The translations under genes and the position numbers were made by a program. Source: JAJRXR01 sp041987545 (GTDB lineage: Bacteria; Planctomycetota; Phycisphaerae; Phycisphaerales; UBA1924). Taken from it: a DNA stretch of 64,000 nt. This document shows, one piece after another, positions 33,168-41,137 of the stretch (its first letter is position 1; the number at the start of each line of letters is the position of its first letter). Below the pieces are notes generated by a model. The model ran no database searches. It was not told the DNA's origin and saw nothing but the letters and a program-made list of their open reading frames with translations. Location: the NCBI GenBank assembly GCA_041987545.1, contig JBHIWH010000001.1, forward strand, positions 434,001 to 498,000, written 5' to 3'.

Positions 33168-34007
33168 ATGCGGGCCGCCATGATCATCACGGTTGTCTCG
33201 TCCGCGGCCTTGCTCACGCCGGCCCTCGCCGCCCCGGTCGAGGGCTTCTACGCCACCGATTCGCGCCACGCCGACACGCTGTACCGGATCGATCCCGTGA
33301 CGGGCGCCACCGTCGAGGTCGGCAATCTCGGTCTGGCCGGCGTCGTGGGGCTGGCCGCCGACCCGTACTCGCAGCGCCTGTACGTGATCGCGAAAGAGTC
33401 CAACGGCGGCCGGGGCCTCTACGAGGTCGACCCCGACACCGCGGACGTCCAGCTGGTCCGCGGCCTCTCCTTCGCGGACTTCGGCCACTACGGGTTCGCC
33501 ATCGCCGAGGGCGGCGACTTCTACTCCATCAACTTCAACGGTCAGATCATCCGGAACAACCTCTTCGTCTCAGACCGCGAGCTCCTCGGCCAGGTCACCC
33601 CCGGCGCCAGCGCCTCCGGCTTCGCCGGGACATTCGACCCCGCGACGGGCTCGGTCTGGTTCGGCGAGCGGACCAACGGGCGGTTCTACGAGCTGGACAC
33701 CGCCACCGGCGAGCACGCGCTCCGCTTCGGGACCGGGCCGTTCCTCCTCGGCTCGGGCGGCATCGCCGCCGACGACGAGGGACGCCTCTTCGGCGCGGGC
33801 CGCTTCGGCCCGGGTCTCTTCCTGATCGACACGGACACGGGCGACGTCACGCCGGGCCTCGGCACGGGCCTCGAGAACGTGTACGACATCACGTATCTCA
33901 TCCCCGCCCCCGCCTCGCTCGCCCCGCTCCTGCCGCTCGGATTCGCCGCCGCCCGCCGCCGCCGGCGGGCCTGGGTCGCCCTTCGCCCACGCCCGTCAGC
34001 CCCATAG
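33168..34007 (+). CDS. Exported protein with PEP-CTERM-like sorting tail
   Basis: The 279-residue product starts at ATG 33168 after GGAGGAGGTCGGCG. The signal peptide spans residues 1-21 (ending ALAA). The body has repeated YRIDPVTGATVEVG, LYEVDPDTADVQLV, FYELDTATGEHALR and FLIDTDTGDVTPG segments, a beta-propeller-like pattern with Asp/Thr turns. The C-terminus is IPAPAS, a hydrophobic run and an Arg cluster, the three-part layout of PEP-CTERM-type signals recognised by exosortase. It is therefore probably processed at the membrane and released to the surface. It is divergent from the ArsC-like gene. Confidence 0.82.
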   Translation: MRAAMIITVVSSAALLTPALAAPVEGFYATDSRHADTLYRIDPVTGATVEVGNLGLAGVVGLAADPYSQRLYVIAKESNGGRGLYEVDPDTADVQLVRGLSFADFGHYGFAIAEGGDFYSINFNGQIIRNNLFVSDRELLGQVTPGASASGFAGTFDPATGSVWFGERTNGRFYELDTATGEHALRFGTGPFLLGSGGIAADDEGRLFGAGRFGPGLFLIDTDTGDVTPGLGTGLENVYDITYLIPAPASLAPLLPLGFAAARRRRRAWVALRPRPSAP

Positions 34008-34084
34008 AATGCCCCCGAGGGACCTGGGCTCCCGCGACGGCTCGCGTCGCACTCACCCGCCCAAGACACCGGAGCTTCGACATC

Positions 34085-35275
34085 ATGACGACCGCGACGA
34101 CCACCAGCCGTCAGACCGCCACGGACCCCCTGGCCCTGATCGACGTGGATCACGTCCGCTTCTACGTCGCCAACGCCAAGCAGGCGGCGTACTTCTACGC
34201 CCACACCTTCGGCTTCAACATCTCCCAGGTCGCCGACCTCACCACCGGCTCCCGCGAGGAGGCCGACTACCTCCTCACCCAGGGCAACATCCGTCTCCTG
34301 CTCACCACGCCCCTGACCAAGGACCACCCCGCCGCCGACGAGATCAAACGCTTCGGCGACGGCGTCAAGGACATCGCGCTGACAGTGTTCGACGCCGAGG
34401 CCGCCTACGACCGCGCCATCAAGAACGGCGCCGAGTCCGCCGTCGAGCCCCGCACGCTCGAGGACAAGTCCGGCACGGTCACCGTCGCCGCCATCAAGAC
34501 CTACGGCCGCGCCGTCCACACCTTCGTCTCACGCTCCGGCGCCTACGCACTCCCCGAGGTCAAGAAGGGCGCCCCCTTCATGCCCACCTTCCGCGCCATC
34601 GAGTCCCCCGTCAACGACTACAACAAGGCCAACCCCTGCGGCCTCAAGTACGTCGACCACTGCGTCGGCAACGTCGAAGAAGGGAAGATGAACCACTGGG
34701 TGGACTGGTACGAGAACGTCCTCGAGTTCAAGATGTTCAAGCACTTCGACGACGCCGACATCTCCACCGAGTACTCCGCCCTCATGTCCAAGGTCATGGC
34801 CTCGGGCAACCACCTGATCAAGATGCCCATCAACGAGCCCGCCGAGGGCAAGAAGAAGTCCCAGATCCAGGAGTACCTGGAGTGGCACGACATGACCCCC
34901 GGCGTCCAGCACCTCGCCCTCCGCACCGACGACGAACTCCACTCCGTCGCCGAGCTGCGTCGGAGGGGCGTGGACTTCCTCTCACTCCCCGACACCTACT
35001 ACGAGGCCGTCTGGGAACGCGTCAACAAGACCCTCGTCCAGCACGGCCACGAGCCCGTCAAGGAAGACCACACCAGGATCAAGGACCTGGGCATCCTCGT
35101 CGACGCCGACGACGAGGGCTACCTCCTCCAGCTCTTCACCAAACCCCTCCAGGACCGCCCGACGCTGTTCTTCGAGATCATCTCCCGCCACGGCTCCCAG
35201 TCCTTCGGCAAGGGCAACTTCAAGGCCCTCTTCGAAGCACTCGAACTCGAACAGGAGCGGCGAGGGAATCTGTGA
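34085..35275 (+). CDS. hppD: 4-hydroxyphenylpyruvate dioxygenase
   Basis: This 396-residue Fe(II) dioxygenase converts 4-hydroxyphenylpyruvate to homogentisate in tyrosine breakdown. It consists of two vicinal-oxygen-chelate domains. The iron ligands are His192 (KYVDHCVGNV), His276 (GVQHLALRTDD) and Glu364 (LFFEIISRHG). FGKGNFKALFEALE closes the active site. Length is close to the bacterial norm. ATG 34085 is the only start giving a family-like N-terminus; a TAGAAT box lies upstream at 34005-34010. A pterin-4a-carbinolamine dehydratase, needed for the preceding phenylalanine hydroxylase step, lies 29 kb away in this window. The next gene starts directly at its stop. Confidence 0.95.
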   Translation: MTTATTTSRQTATDPLALIDVDHVRFYVANAKQAAYFYAHTFGFNISQVADLTTGSREEADYLLTQGNIRLLLTTPLTKDHPAADEIKRFGDGVKDIALTVFDAEAAYDRAIKNGAESAVEPRTLEDKSGTVTVAAIKTYGRAVHTFVSRSGAYALPEVKKGAPFMPTFRAIESPVNDYNKANPCGLKYVDHCVGNVEEGKMNHWVDWYENVLEFKMFKHFDDADISTEYSALMSKVMASGNHLIKMPINEPAEGKKKSQIQEYLEWHDMTPGVQHLALRTDDELHSVAELRRRGVDFLSLPDTYYEAVWERVNKTLVQHGHEPVKEDHTRIKDLGILVDADDEGYLLQLFTKPLQDRPTLFFEIISRHGSQSFGKGNFKALFEALELEQERRGNL

Positions 35276-35893
35276 GTGGCTCGTAATCTGTACCTCTTCT
35301 CACAGTCCATGACTACGGCCGAGAAAGCCCTGCGCGCCGTCGTGAATCGAGAGGGCGGCGCGTCTCAGTGCGTGGTGGATTTCATCGGAGATGAGTGGCG
35401 GCACTTCTGCGCTGCGATGGACGTACTCGGCGACACTGCAATCGCCATCGAGTCTGCTGAGCGGTTGTATCTGTCTCCCGTGCCTCTTCCTTCACCGGGG
35501 TTCGCCTACCTGAGTGTCTACGGACTCTTGCAGTCGTTCATTCTGCATCAGGACTCGATTCGTGCCATTGAGCATTGCGCCAAGTCGCGTCCGCAGATCA
35601 AGCAGAGTTCGACGTGGAAGGAGGTTCGTGTGTTTCGCCAGCGGGTAGCGGGACATCCTCTAAGACCTGACGGAAACACCAAGAGTAATACTCAGTGGGG
35701 AGTGATGAGGGGGTCCGTCGATGATCCGACTCGCTTTCAGTCTTATTCGTGGGGCGATCGGCTTCGCGGACTCGAGATTCATGAAACGGACTTGCTTGAT
35801 CTGATCAGGAGATTCTCGCGTGACTCGCGGCACGCAACGATTCAGGCTGCAATGCACATAAAGGCCTGCGCATACGCGAGCAGCTCTTACTAG
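35276..35893 (+). CDS. HEPN-like protein of unknown function, AT-richer
   Basis: The 205-residue product reads from GTG 35276, immediately after the hppD stop; ATG 35309 (MTTAEK) is an alternative. It is mainly helical. YLSVYGLLQSFILHQDSIR (residues about 78-96) and VFRQRVAGHPLR (119-130) recall a family of uncharacterised bacterial proteins with an R-x5-H motif (R121, H127), the pattern of HEPN ribonucleases. That assignment is inference from the motif and helical layout. Codon use is visibly less GC-biased than in its neighbours, pointing to acquisition. It is followed by another AT-richer gene 65 bases on. Confidence 0.65.
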   Translation: MARNLYLFSQSMTTAEKALRAVVNREGGASQCVVDFIGDEWRHFCAAMDVLGDTAIAIESAERLYLSPVPLPSPGFAYLSVYGLLQSFILHQDSIRAIEHCAKSRPQIKQSSTWKEVRVFRQRVAGHPLRPDGNTKSNTQWGVMRGSVDDPTRFQSYSWGDRLRGLEIHETDLLDLIRRFSRDSRHATIQAAMHIKACAYASSSY

Positions 35894-35958
35894 TACGCCA
35901 GGCAGGTATTGGCGCAGTGTGAGTTGGGAAGCTCTGCAGCCGTGGATGAAATCTCGGG

Positions 35959-36459
35959 GTGACTGGCCAGGTTGTCATGCCGGTCCCGCGCAATGATGGA
36001 GATTGGTTGAACTTGGAGGACATCGACATGCCACCAACTGAGTTGATTATCACAGGTCGGGTGTTTGAGAGTCGAGATGACGCCCTCGAGTCTCCGATGG
36101 ACGAGCCGGTTCAGATCGACTCGATGACACTTGGGCCTGAGGAGTTCGATGTTCTCCAGCCTGGCGACGTTGTGGTGGAAGGCCAGTTGGATGCTGCCGG
36201 ACGAGCAGCTGTCAGCGGTGGGCACGCGAATCGCGGCTACTCAGGGTTGCTCTCTGCTGTGGTTTGGGACGGTGAGAATTGGCGGCGCCTCTTTACTCAC
36301 AACATGTTTGAGTACCAGGAAGTCAAGTACGCCACCCAAGAGGAGAAAGCCTCCTTGCTCGCAGAGGCGCAAAGCCGAATCGAGCAGCTCGCCGGAAGAG
36401 TCGTCGAGTACAAGATCCCCGACGGCAAGAAGTCGCGGTCGTACGTGCTCCGAGACTGA
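35959..36459 (+). CDS. Hypothetical protein, AT-richer partner gene
   Basis: The 166-residue product reads from GTG 35959; ATG 35977 is an alternative. It is acidic, beta-rich in the first half (ELIITGRVFESRDDALE, DVLQPGDVVVEGQLDAAGR) and has a helical segment EEKASLLAEAQSRIEQLAG near the end. It has a charged closing KIPDGKKSRSYVLRD. There is no signal or membrane helix. I do not recognise the family. Its composition and position match the gene before it, so the two probably arrived together. Confidence 0.6.
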   Translation: MTGQVVMPVPRNDGDWLNLEDIDMPPTELIITGRVFESRDDALESPMDEPVQIDSMTLGPEEFDVLQPGDVVVEGQLDAAGRAAVSGGHANRGYSGLLSAVVWDGENWRRLFTHNMFEYQEVKYATQEEKASLLAEAQSRIEQLAGRVVEYKIPDGKKSRSYVLRD

Positions 36460-36608
36460 CGTATTGATCGGAGTGCTGCCGCTCGGCGTCCTCCGCGCAG
36501 CAATGCCCCGCGACTGGGACACAGACATCGAGTCCTGCCAACGGCGAGTTTCTCTGCCTCAAGTCGCACTCGCGCGCGCAATCTCCCCGTCCCTCCACCC
36601 CTCCCCGC

Positions 36609-36636
36609 TTGCCTGACCCCGCCGCCGCCGTAGCCT
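36609..36636 (+). promoter_or_regulatory. Promoter with -10 box 6 nt before ATG 36643
   Basis: TTGCCT (36609-36614), a 16-base spacer and TAGCCT (36631-36636) lie directly before an ATG with no ribosome-binding site, so the transcript would start at the start codon. Confidence 0.45.
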
Positions 36637-36642
36637 CGTCGC

Positions 36643-37104
36643 ATGATCGCGACGAACGACCGCACCGCATCCCACTCGCCCGACGCCGCGCCGTCTCCCT
36701 CTCCCCCCCGGGGAGAGGGTTGGGGAGAGGGAGCTCCGTCTCCTACCCCTCCTCCGCCCCCGACCTCACGACCTGCCGATCTGCCGACCTGCCCAGACTT
36801 CCTCTTCGCCGACCTCCTGGACGCCTCGCAGGGCCTGGCCACCCTCGCCAATCACCACGACCTCACGCTCGACCAGCTCGCCGACTGGCTCGAGTCCGAG
36901 GACTGCCAGCGCCGCCTGGACGCCCTCGAACGAGCCGCCCGCGTCCGCGAGCGCATGCTCGCCGCCCAGGCCCGCTGCGCGGCCATCTCCGCCCTCACCC
37001 ACATCGCCCTCCGCCCCGCCGCCGACCCCGAGGCGTGCACGACCGCCGCCGAGCGCGACACCGCGCGCAAGGCCGCAACCACGCTCCTCAGGCTCGCGCC
37101 CGGC
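36643..37104 (+). pseudogene. Gene remnant or gene with lost stop
   Basis: The frame from ATG 36643 encodes a Pro/Ser-rich N-terminus that is largely a REP-like repeat. A plausible helical protein follows from about residue 45 (FLFADLLDASQGLATL, LTLDQLADWLESEDCQRRLD, ALERAARVRERMLAAQARCA, ERDTARKAATTLLRLAP). The codon pattern looks coding up to about 37104. After that the frame has no stop until 38019 and runs antisense to the small membrane-protein gene. The natural stop therefore appears lost or frame-shifted: the +2 frame stops at 37118. LTLDQLADWL could be part of a DNA-binding helix. Product and activity are unknown. Confidence 0.5.
36697..36731 (+). repeat. REP-like palindrome with repeated right arm
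   Basis: CCCTCTCCCC (36697-36706) and GGGGAGAGGG (36710-36719) form a 10-bp stem with a CCC loop. A second GGGGAGAGGG follows after TT at 36722-36731. In translation it gives PSPSPPRGEGWGEGAPSP, a string typical of REP-type intergenic repeats read through as protein. Confidence 0.65.
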
Positions 37105-37470
37105 TCACTTCTTCTTGAAAAGCCCCAGCGCCAGCACCACCGCCAGGTACGCCGCGAGCACGGCGAAGACGATCTGCACGACCGTCGCGGCGCCCAGCTC
37201 CAGTTCGCCCCGGAACAGCGACGGCAGCACCCGCCCCGCGGGCCCGAGCACGCCGAGCACGCTCACGACCAGCGCCCCGATCAGGAACGGCTTGCTCTTG
37301 TTCTTGAGCATGGCCTTGAGCGCGAAGAAGCCAAGGGCGCCGATCACGACGCCGAAGAACGACGGGATCAACGCCGTGACGCTGACCATGCCAGTCACGA
37401 AGTACGCGACGACGCCCAGGATCACCATCGCGATCCCGACGCCGATTGTCTGCCTGATCATGCCAACCAT
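37105..37470 (-). CDS. Small four-helix membrane protein
   Basis: The 121-residue protein has four hydrophobic helices (IGVGIAMVILGVVAYFVTGM, ALIPSFFGVVIGALGFFAL, FLIGALVVSVLGVLG, VVQIVFAVLAAYLAVVLALG) and ends with KKK. Short charged loops follow the positive-inside rule. Start ATG 37470 has GGAG 8 bases upstream; GTG 37473 and ATG 37461 are alternatives. No family is recognised. It is divergent from the next membrane-protein gene, with 206 bases between them in which I see no other feature. Confidence 0.75.
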   Translation of the reverse strand: MVGMIRQTIGVGIAMVILGVVAYFVTGMVSVTALIPSFFGVVIGALGFFALKAMLKNKSKPFLIGALVVSVLGVLGPAGRVLPSLFRGELELGAATVVQIVFAVLAAYLAVVLALGLFKKK

Positions 37471-37676
37471 CACGGCTCCGTTCCGGCCGCAAGACCCGCG
37501 GCCCTCGCCCGGACAGTAGGGTCGATCACTCTCGCCGACCCGCCCCGGGGCGCCCGATCAACCCCCGCCGGGCGCCCGCCGCCGACGCCGGGGCCAGATC
37601 CCGAGGCGCGCCGTCTGGTACCTTCCCCCGGTGGCGCATCGCCGAAGCGCCGCGACGCCAGCCGCAGGGAGAACCC

Positions 37677-38390
37677 GTGGACACGCCCGACGAGCACACG
37701 CCAGACCGCGCCCGCGCCCTGCTCATCCGCACGGGCGGCGCCGCCATCCTCGCCGGGATGTTCATCCACATCCTCGTCAACATGTTCGTCAAGCAGTTCC
37801 CCCCCGACGACGCCGCCGGCGAGCAGCTCCGCGCATTCATCGAGGCCGAGCTGGACAACTGGGCCCTCGTCCACGGCCTGCGCTACGCCGCCATCGCGAC
37901 CATCGCCCTCTTCGCCGCGGCGCTCTTCGCACGCACCGTCGCCGCCCGCGCGGCCGCCTCCGCCGGCTGGGGCGTCCTCGGCGTCCTTGGCGCGGCGCTC
38001 ATGCTCGCAAACCTCCTGATCGTCAACGGCATCGAGACCTACATCTTCCTCGACGCCGAGGCGATGGGCGAGAACGACGCCGTCTTCTGGGCCCTCTTCT
38101 CGATGACGCGCGTCCTCTTCGCCGCCGAGATCTGCATGTGGGCGATCTTCCTGGGCGGCTTCAGCGCCGCCGGCTGGACCTCGCGCACCCTGCCCCGCTG
38201 GCTCTGCCTCCTCGGCTTCGCCCACGCCCTCGCCGCCCTCGCCTCGGGCGTGCTGATCGTCCCGATCCTGATCGGCGGCCCCGCCGAGATCGTGATCACC
38301 ATCGCCGAGTTCACGGGCCTCGCCTGGTTCGCGTGCGCCGGGGTGTACCTGCTGATCCGCGGCGCCCGCAGCTATCCTTCCCAGCCATGA
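37677..38390 (+). CDS. Polytopic membrane protein, DUF4386-like
   Basis: The 237-residue product starts at GTG 37677 after CAGGGAGAACCC. It has six or seven hydrophobic helices, an N-terminal Arg/Lys segment before helix 1 (RTGGAAILAGMFIHILVNMF), and a polar loop with QFPPDDAAGEQL before helix 2. The overall shape resembles DUF4386-type small membrane proteins; function is unknown. Its stop overlaps the next start (ATGA), so the two genes are translationally coupled. Confidence 0.78.
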   Translation: MDTPDEHTPDRARALLIRTGGAAILAGMFIHILVNMFVKQFPPDDAAGEQLRAFIEAELDNWALVHGLRYAAIATIALFAAALFARTVAARAAASAGWGVLGVLGAALMLANLLIVNGIETYIFLDAEAMGENDAVFWALFSMTRVLFAAEICMWAIFLGGFSAAGWTSRTLPRWLCLLGFAHALAALASGVLIVPILIGGPAEIVITIAEFTGLAWFACAGVYLLIRGARSYPSQP

Positions 38391-38860
38391 ACGCCGTCCA
38401 GAAACTCCGTCAGCTCGCCGACCAGATCAAGTCCAGCACGAACGGCCTGGAAATCGTGGACGCCTGGGCCCTGGCCGAGCGCCTGTGCGCGCGCATGCCC
38501 GTGGACGCGGGCGAGGCCGAGCGCGTGTTCAAGGACAAGGACGCCGAGGGCCTGGACGCGCTGGTCGCCCGGCTCGAGAACCCGGCCGCCGCGGCCCCCG
38601 CCGCCGACGAGCCCGAGGTCACCGAGCGCGAGATGAACGACGCCATGCGCGCCTTCCGCAAGCGGATCAAGATGATCCGCCTGGACGAGGAGTCCAAGCT
38701 GGGCGGGCACGGCATGACGAGCGGCAAGAAGTCCGGGGTCAGCTCGATCGAGCCGCCCCGCGAGTTCCCCCGCCGCGTGTGGAAGGCGCTGGCCCGGGCC
38801 GGGCGCCTGGTGGACGAGGGGCACGGCTTCTACGCCGAGCCGCTCCGCCCGCCCGAGTAG
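38387..38860 (+). CDS. Hypothetical protein coupled to membrane gene
   Basis: The 157-residue protein starts at ATG 38387 inside the upstream stop. The first 70 residues are helical (KLRQLADQIKSSTNGLEIVD, ALAERLCARM); an Ala/Pro linker follows. The C-terminal 90 residues are strongly basic (MRAFRKRIKMIRLDEESKLG, then GKKSGVSSIEPPREFPRRVWKALAR). A K-rich basic region of this kind could bind nucleic acid or a membrane surface. I do not recognise the family. It has no signal peptide. Confidence 0.75.
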   Translation: MNAVQKLRQLADQIKSSTNGLEIVDAWALAERLCARMPVDAGEAERVFKDKDAEGLDALVARLENPAAAAPAADEPEVTEREMNDAMRAFRKRIKMIRLDEESKLGGHGMTSGKKSGVSSIEPPREFPRRVWKALARAGRLVDEGHGFYAEPLRPPE

Positions 38861-38970
38861 CCCGGGTGCGTCGGGGGCCCGGGTGGACCGCCCGACGCGG
38901 CGCACCGGCGCGGTAGGATGGGCCGGAGCCCGGCGGTCTGCCGGGGACTTCCCGTGCGGAGGTAATCGGC

Positions 38971-39513
38971 ATGGACACGATGCTCGTCTTGGTCGCGGCG
39001 ATCCAGGCGGTGGCGGTGGTCGCGCTGGTCGTGTGCGCGATCCTGTTGCTGAAGGCTCTCCGGCAATCGTCGCCGGGCGGCGGCGCCCGCGCGACGGGCG
39101 ACCCGGGCTTCACGCCCGCCACGAGCTACATCATCCGCCTGATGGACGAGCAGAAGGACGCGAGGGCGCTGCTGCAGGAGTACGTCCGCGAGTGCGCCGG
39201 CGGGCGGCGGCGGCCGCTGACCGACGAGGAGGAGCTGGCGGCGGAGAACGTCTGCCGCGCGTTCGACATCCTCGGGCTGTTCGACCGGGAGGCGTGGGTG
39301 TCGCCGCGGCTGGCGGACCGGTTCTACTCGACGCTGCTGCTGGACCTGTGGGGCCCGTGCCTGGAGGCGCACGTGGAGCGGCGCCGCGCCGGCGGGCGGC
39401 TGCACTACTGGGAGCTGCTCCAGCTGGTCGATCGCGTGAAGCACGTGCCGGCGAACCACCCGGCGCACCGGGGCGAGCGGGACTGGCCCGACGAGCCGCG
39501 TCGGGCGCCCTGA
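38971..39513 (+). CDS. Membrane-anchored hypothetical protein (DUF4760-like)
   Basis: The 180-residue product starts at ATG 38971 after GCGGAGGTAATCGGC. An N-terminal membrane helix (residues 5-27) is followed by a Gly/Ala linker. A helical cytoplasmic region contains EYVRECAGG, EELAAENVCRAFDILGLFDRE and FYSTLLLDLWGPCLE, a layout seen in DUF4760-type proteins. The function is unknown. A TAGGAT box at 38914-38919 may be its -10. It is convergent with dodecin, 16 bases away. Confidence 0.75.
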   Translation: MDTMLVLVAAIQAVAVVALVVCAILLLKALRQSSPGGGARATGDPGFTPATSYIIRLMDEQKDARALLQEYVRECAGGRRRPLTDEEELAAENVCRAFDILGLFDREAWVSPRLADRFYSTLLLDLWGPCLEAHVERRRAGGRLHYWELLQLVDRVKHVPANHPAHRGERDWPDEPRRAP

Positions 39514-39529
39514 AGCGCCCGGGCCGCGA

Positions 39530-39739
39530 TCAGCCCTCGAGCGTGAAGCCGACCTTGACGGTGACCTGCCAGTGGGCGATCTTCTGGTCCTCGATGTGGC
39601 CGCGGGTGTCGATGACCTCGAACCAGCGCATGTTGCGGACGGTCTTGGCGGCGCGGGCGACGGCCTTCTGGACCGCGTCCTCGCACGAGCTGGTGGACGA
39701 GCCGGTGATCTCGACGGACTTGTAGACGTGGTCGGACAT
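39530..39739 (-). CDS. Dodecin (flavin-binding storage protein)
   Basis: This 69-residue protein starts at ATG 39739 after CCAAGGAGATCCCC. It matches dodecin over its whole length: HVYKSVEITGSSTSSCEDAV, VRNMRWFEVIDTRG with the Trp that stacks on flavin, and HWQVTVKVGF with the Gln that hydrogen-bonds it. Dodecins assemble as hollow 12-mers that bind flavins (riboflavin or FMN) or CoA and buffer their levels. A longer frame to 39805 has no family-like sequence. Confidence 0.93.
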   Translation of the reverse strand: MSDHVYKSVEITGSSTSSCEDAVQKAVARAAKTVRNMRWFEVIDTRGHIEDQKIAHWQVTVKVGFTLEG

Positions 39740-39834
39740 GGGGATCTCCTTGGTGTCGGCGGACTCTACCGCGCCGCGGGCGTCGGGCGGGCGGCACGCC
39801 GGCAACCGGGTCCGGACGCGGGGGTATCGGGGGC

Positions 39835-40623
39835 ATGACGACTCGGGAGGACATCATCGACGCCCTGAGCGACAGCCTCGCGCGGGTGGATCTGTTTAGG
39901 GCCGCGTGGCTGGGCGGGGCGGACGCGATGGGGCGAGATGACGAGCTGAGCGACGTGGACCTGGTCTGCTTCATCCGCGAGGGTCGGGCGGACGAGGGGT
40001 TTGAGCGCGTACGGGGCGTGCTGGAAAGGATCGCGCCCATCGAGGGCGAGTGGCGCCTGCCCTCGCCCACGTGGCACGGCGGGGAGCAGACGTTCTTCCA
40101 GCTCGCCGGCTGCCCGGGCTTCGGTCTCGTGGACGTCGTGCTGACGCTGCCGGCGCCCGGGTTCGAGTTCCTCGTGCCCGAGCGGCACGGGACGCCGCCG
40201 GTGCTCTTCGACCACGACGGGCTCGTGAAGCCGACGCCGTTCGATCGGGGGGCGCACGAGAAGCGGCTCGGCGAGCGCGTGGCGATGGAGCGGGGGCGGT
40301 TCGCGTTGCTGTCGCACCTGGCCGAGAAGGAGCTGCGGCGTGGCCGGCCGATCGACGCGTGGCAGTACTACGCCAGCCTGGTGCTGCGCCCGCTGGTGGA
40401 CGTGCTGCGGGCGGTGCACTGCCCGGACCGGTTCGACTTCGGGCTGCGGTACTTGTGGGACGACCTGCCGCCCGCTCTGGTCGGGGAGATCGAGGCGCTG
40501 GCGTACCCCGCGACGCCCGACGCGATCCCGGGGCTGGTCGAGCGGGCGCGCGGGCTGATGGACGAGGCGCTGGCGGCGTGGGACGCGGGGGCTATTTCTT
40601 GCGGCGGTAGTGGCACGTCATGA
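39835..40623 (+). CDS. Aminoglycoside-nucleotidyltransferase-like protein
   Basis: The 262-residue protein has a nucleotidyltransferase-type core near its start: WLGGADAMGRDDELSDVDLVCF, a G-x-x-x(8-13)-D-x-D pattern with SDVDL, and a third acidic position in LVDVVLTL. Helical C-terminal domains follow (LSHLAEKELRRGRPIDAWQYYASLVLRP), as in ANT/KNTase-type enzymes. It would transfer a nucleotide to a small substrate; the substrate is unknown. It overlaps the convergent DUF1579 gene by 32 bases at its 3' end. Confidence 0.78.
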   Translation: MTTREDIIDALSDSLARVDLFRAAWLGGADAMGRDDELSDVDLVCFIREGRADEGFERVRGVLERIAPIEGEWRLPSPTWHGGEQTFFQLAGCPGFGLVDVVLTLPAPGFEFLVPERHGTPPVLFDHDGLVKPTPFDRGAHEKRLGERVAMERGRFALLSHLAEKELRRGRPIDAWQYYASLVLRPLVDVLRAVHCPDRFDFGLRYLWDDLPPALVGEIEALAYPATPDAIPGLVERARGLMDEALAAWDAGAISCGGSGTS

Positions 40624-41137
40624 AGACGATCCACCCGCCGTCGGGGCTCGGGAGGTGCGAGCGGAAGATGCGGTGCTCGTCGCTGACGATCTCGATCGTC
40701 TCCCGGTAGCGCGAGGTCTTGGCGGGGTCTTCGAAGCTCGGCCCCTCGGTGTCGAGGGTGAGCACCTTCTGGTCGGCGTCGAGGGCGCCGGTGTAGGTGA
40801 ACATGTGCGTCATCATGGAGCCGACCCAGGCGCCGACGAAGCAGTTCTTGGCCGGGTCGTAGCCGAGGGTGAGGCGCATGTGGGCGGACCCGTCGCCGCC
40901 GGGCATGTCGCCCTCGCCCTCGCAGATGATCCAGAGACCGCCGACAGTGCGGACGGTCTCGGTCCCCGAGTGCTTCATCGGGGGCTGGTCGGGGCCCATG
41001 GAGCATTCTGCGTCGAACGTCCACTCGCCGACGAGCCTGGTGAGCCATTCGTGCTCGGCCTGGGGCTTGGCCTGGCAGGACGCGGCCATCTCTTCGGGGG
41101 TGATGCCCGAGGCGGGTGATGCGGCGGTGTCGGTCAT
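40592..41137 (-). CDS. DUF1579 domain-containing protein
   Basis: This 181-residue protein has the DUF1579 signature: HEWLTRLVGEWTFDAE near residue 30, a Gly-rich WIICEGEGDMPGGDG strand, LTLGYDPAKNCFVGAWVGSMMTHM, and a closing WIVFMTCHYRRKK. The fold is lipocalin-like; the function of the family is not settled. It is the last gene of an operon of three with overlaps (its ATG lies in the stop of the DUF4112 gene). Start ATG 41137. Confidence 0.85.
   Translation of the reverse strand: MTDTAASPASGITPEEMAASCQAKPQAEHEWLTRLVGEWTFDAECSMGPDQPPMKHSGTETVRTVGGLWIICEGEGDMPGGDGSAHMRLTLGYDPAKNCFVGAWVGSMMTHMFTYTGALDADQKVLTLDTEGPSFEDPAKTSRYRETIEIVSDEHRIFRSHLPSPDGGWIVFMTCHYRRKK

Noticed and set aside
36766..36795. 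Tandem GACCTGCC-like units as a microsatellite or array
   Set aside because: Only three degenerate copies within coding-like sequence; too short to call a repeat element.
36643..38019. Reading the whole 458-codon frame as one gene
   Set aside because: The last two thirds run antisense to a membrane-protein gene and through a second gene's start region.
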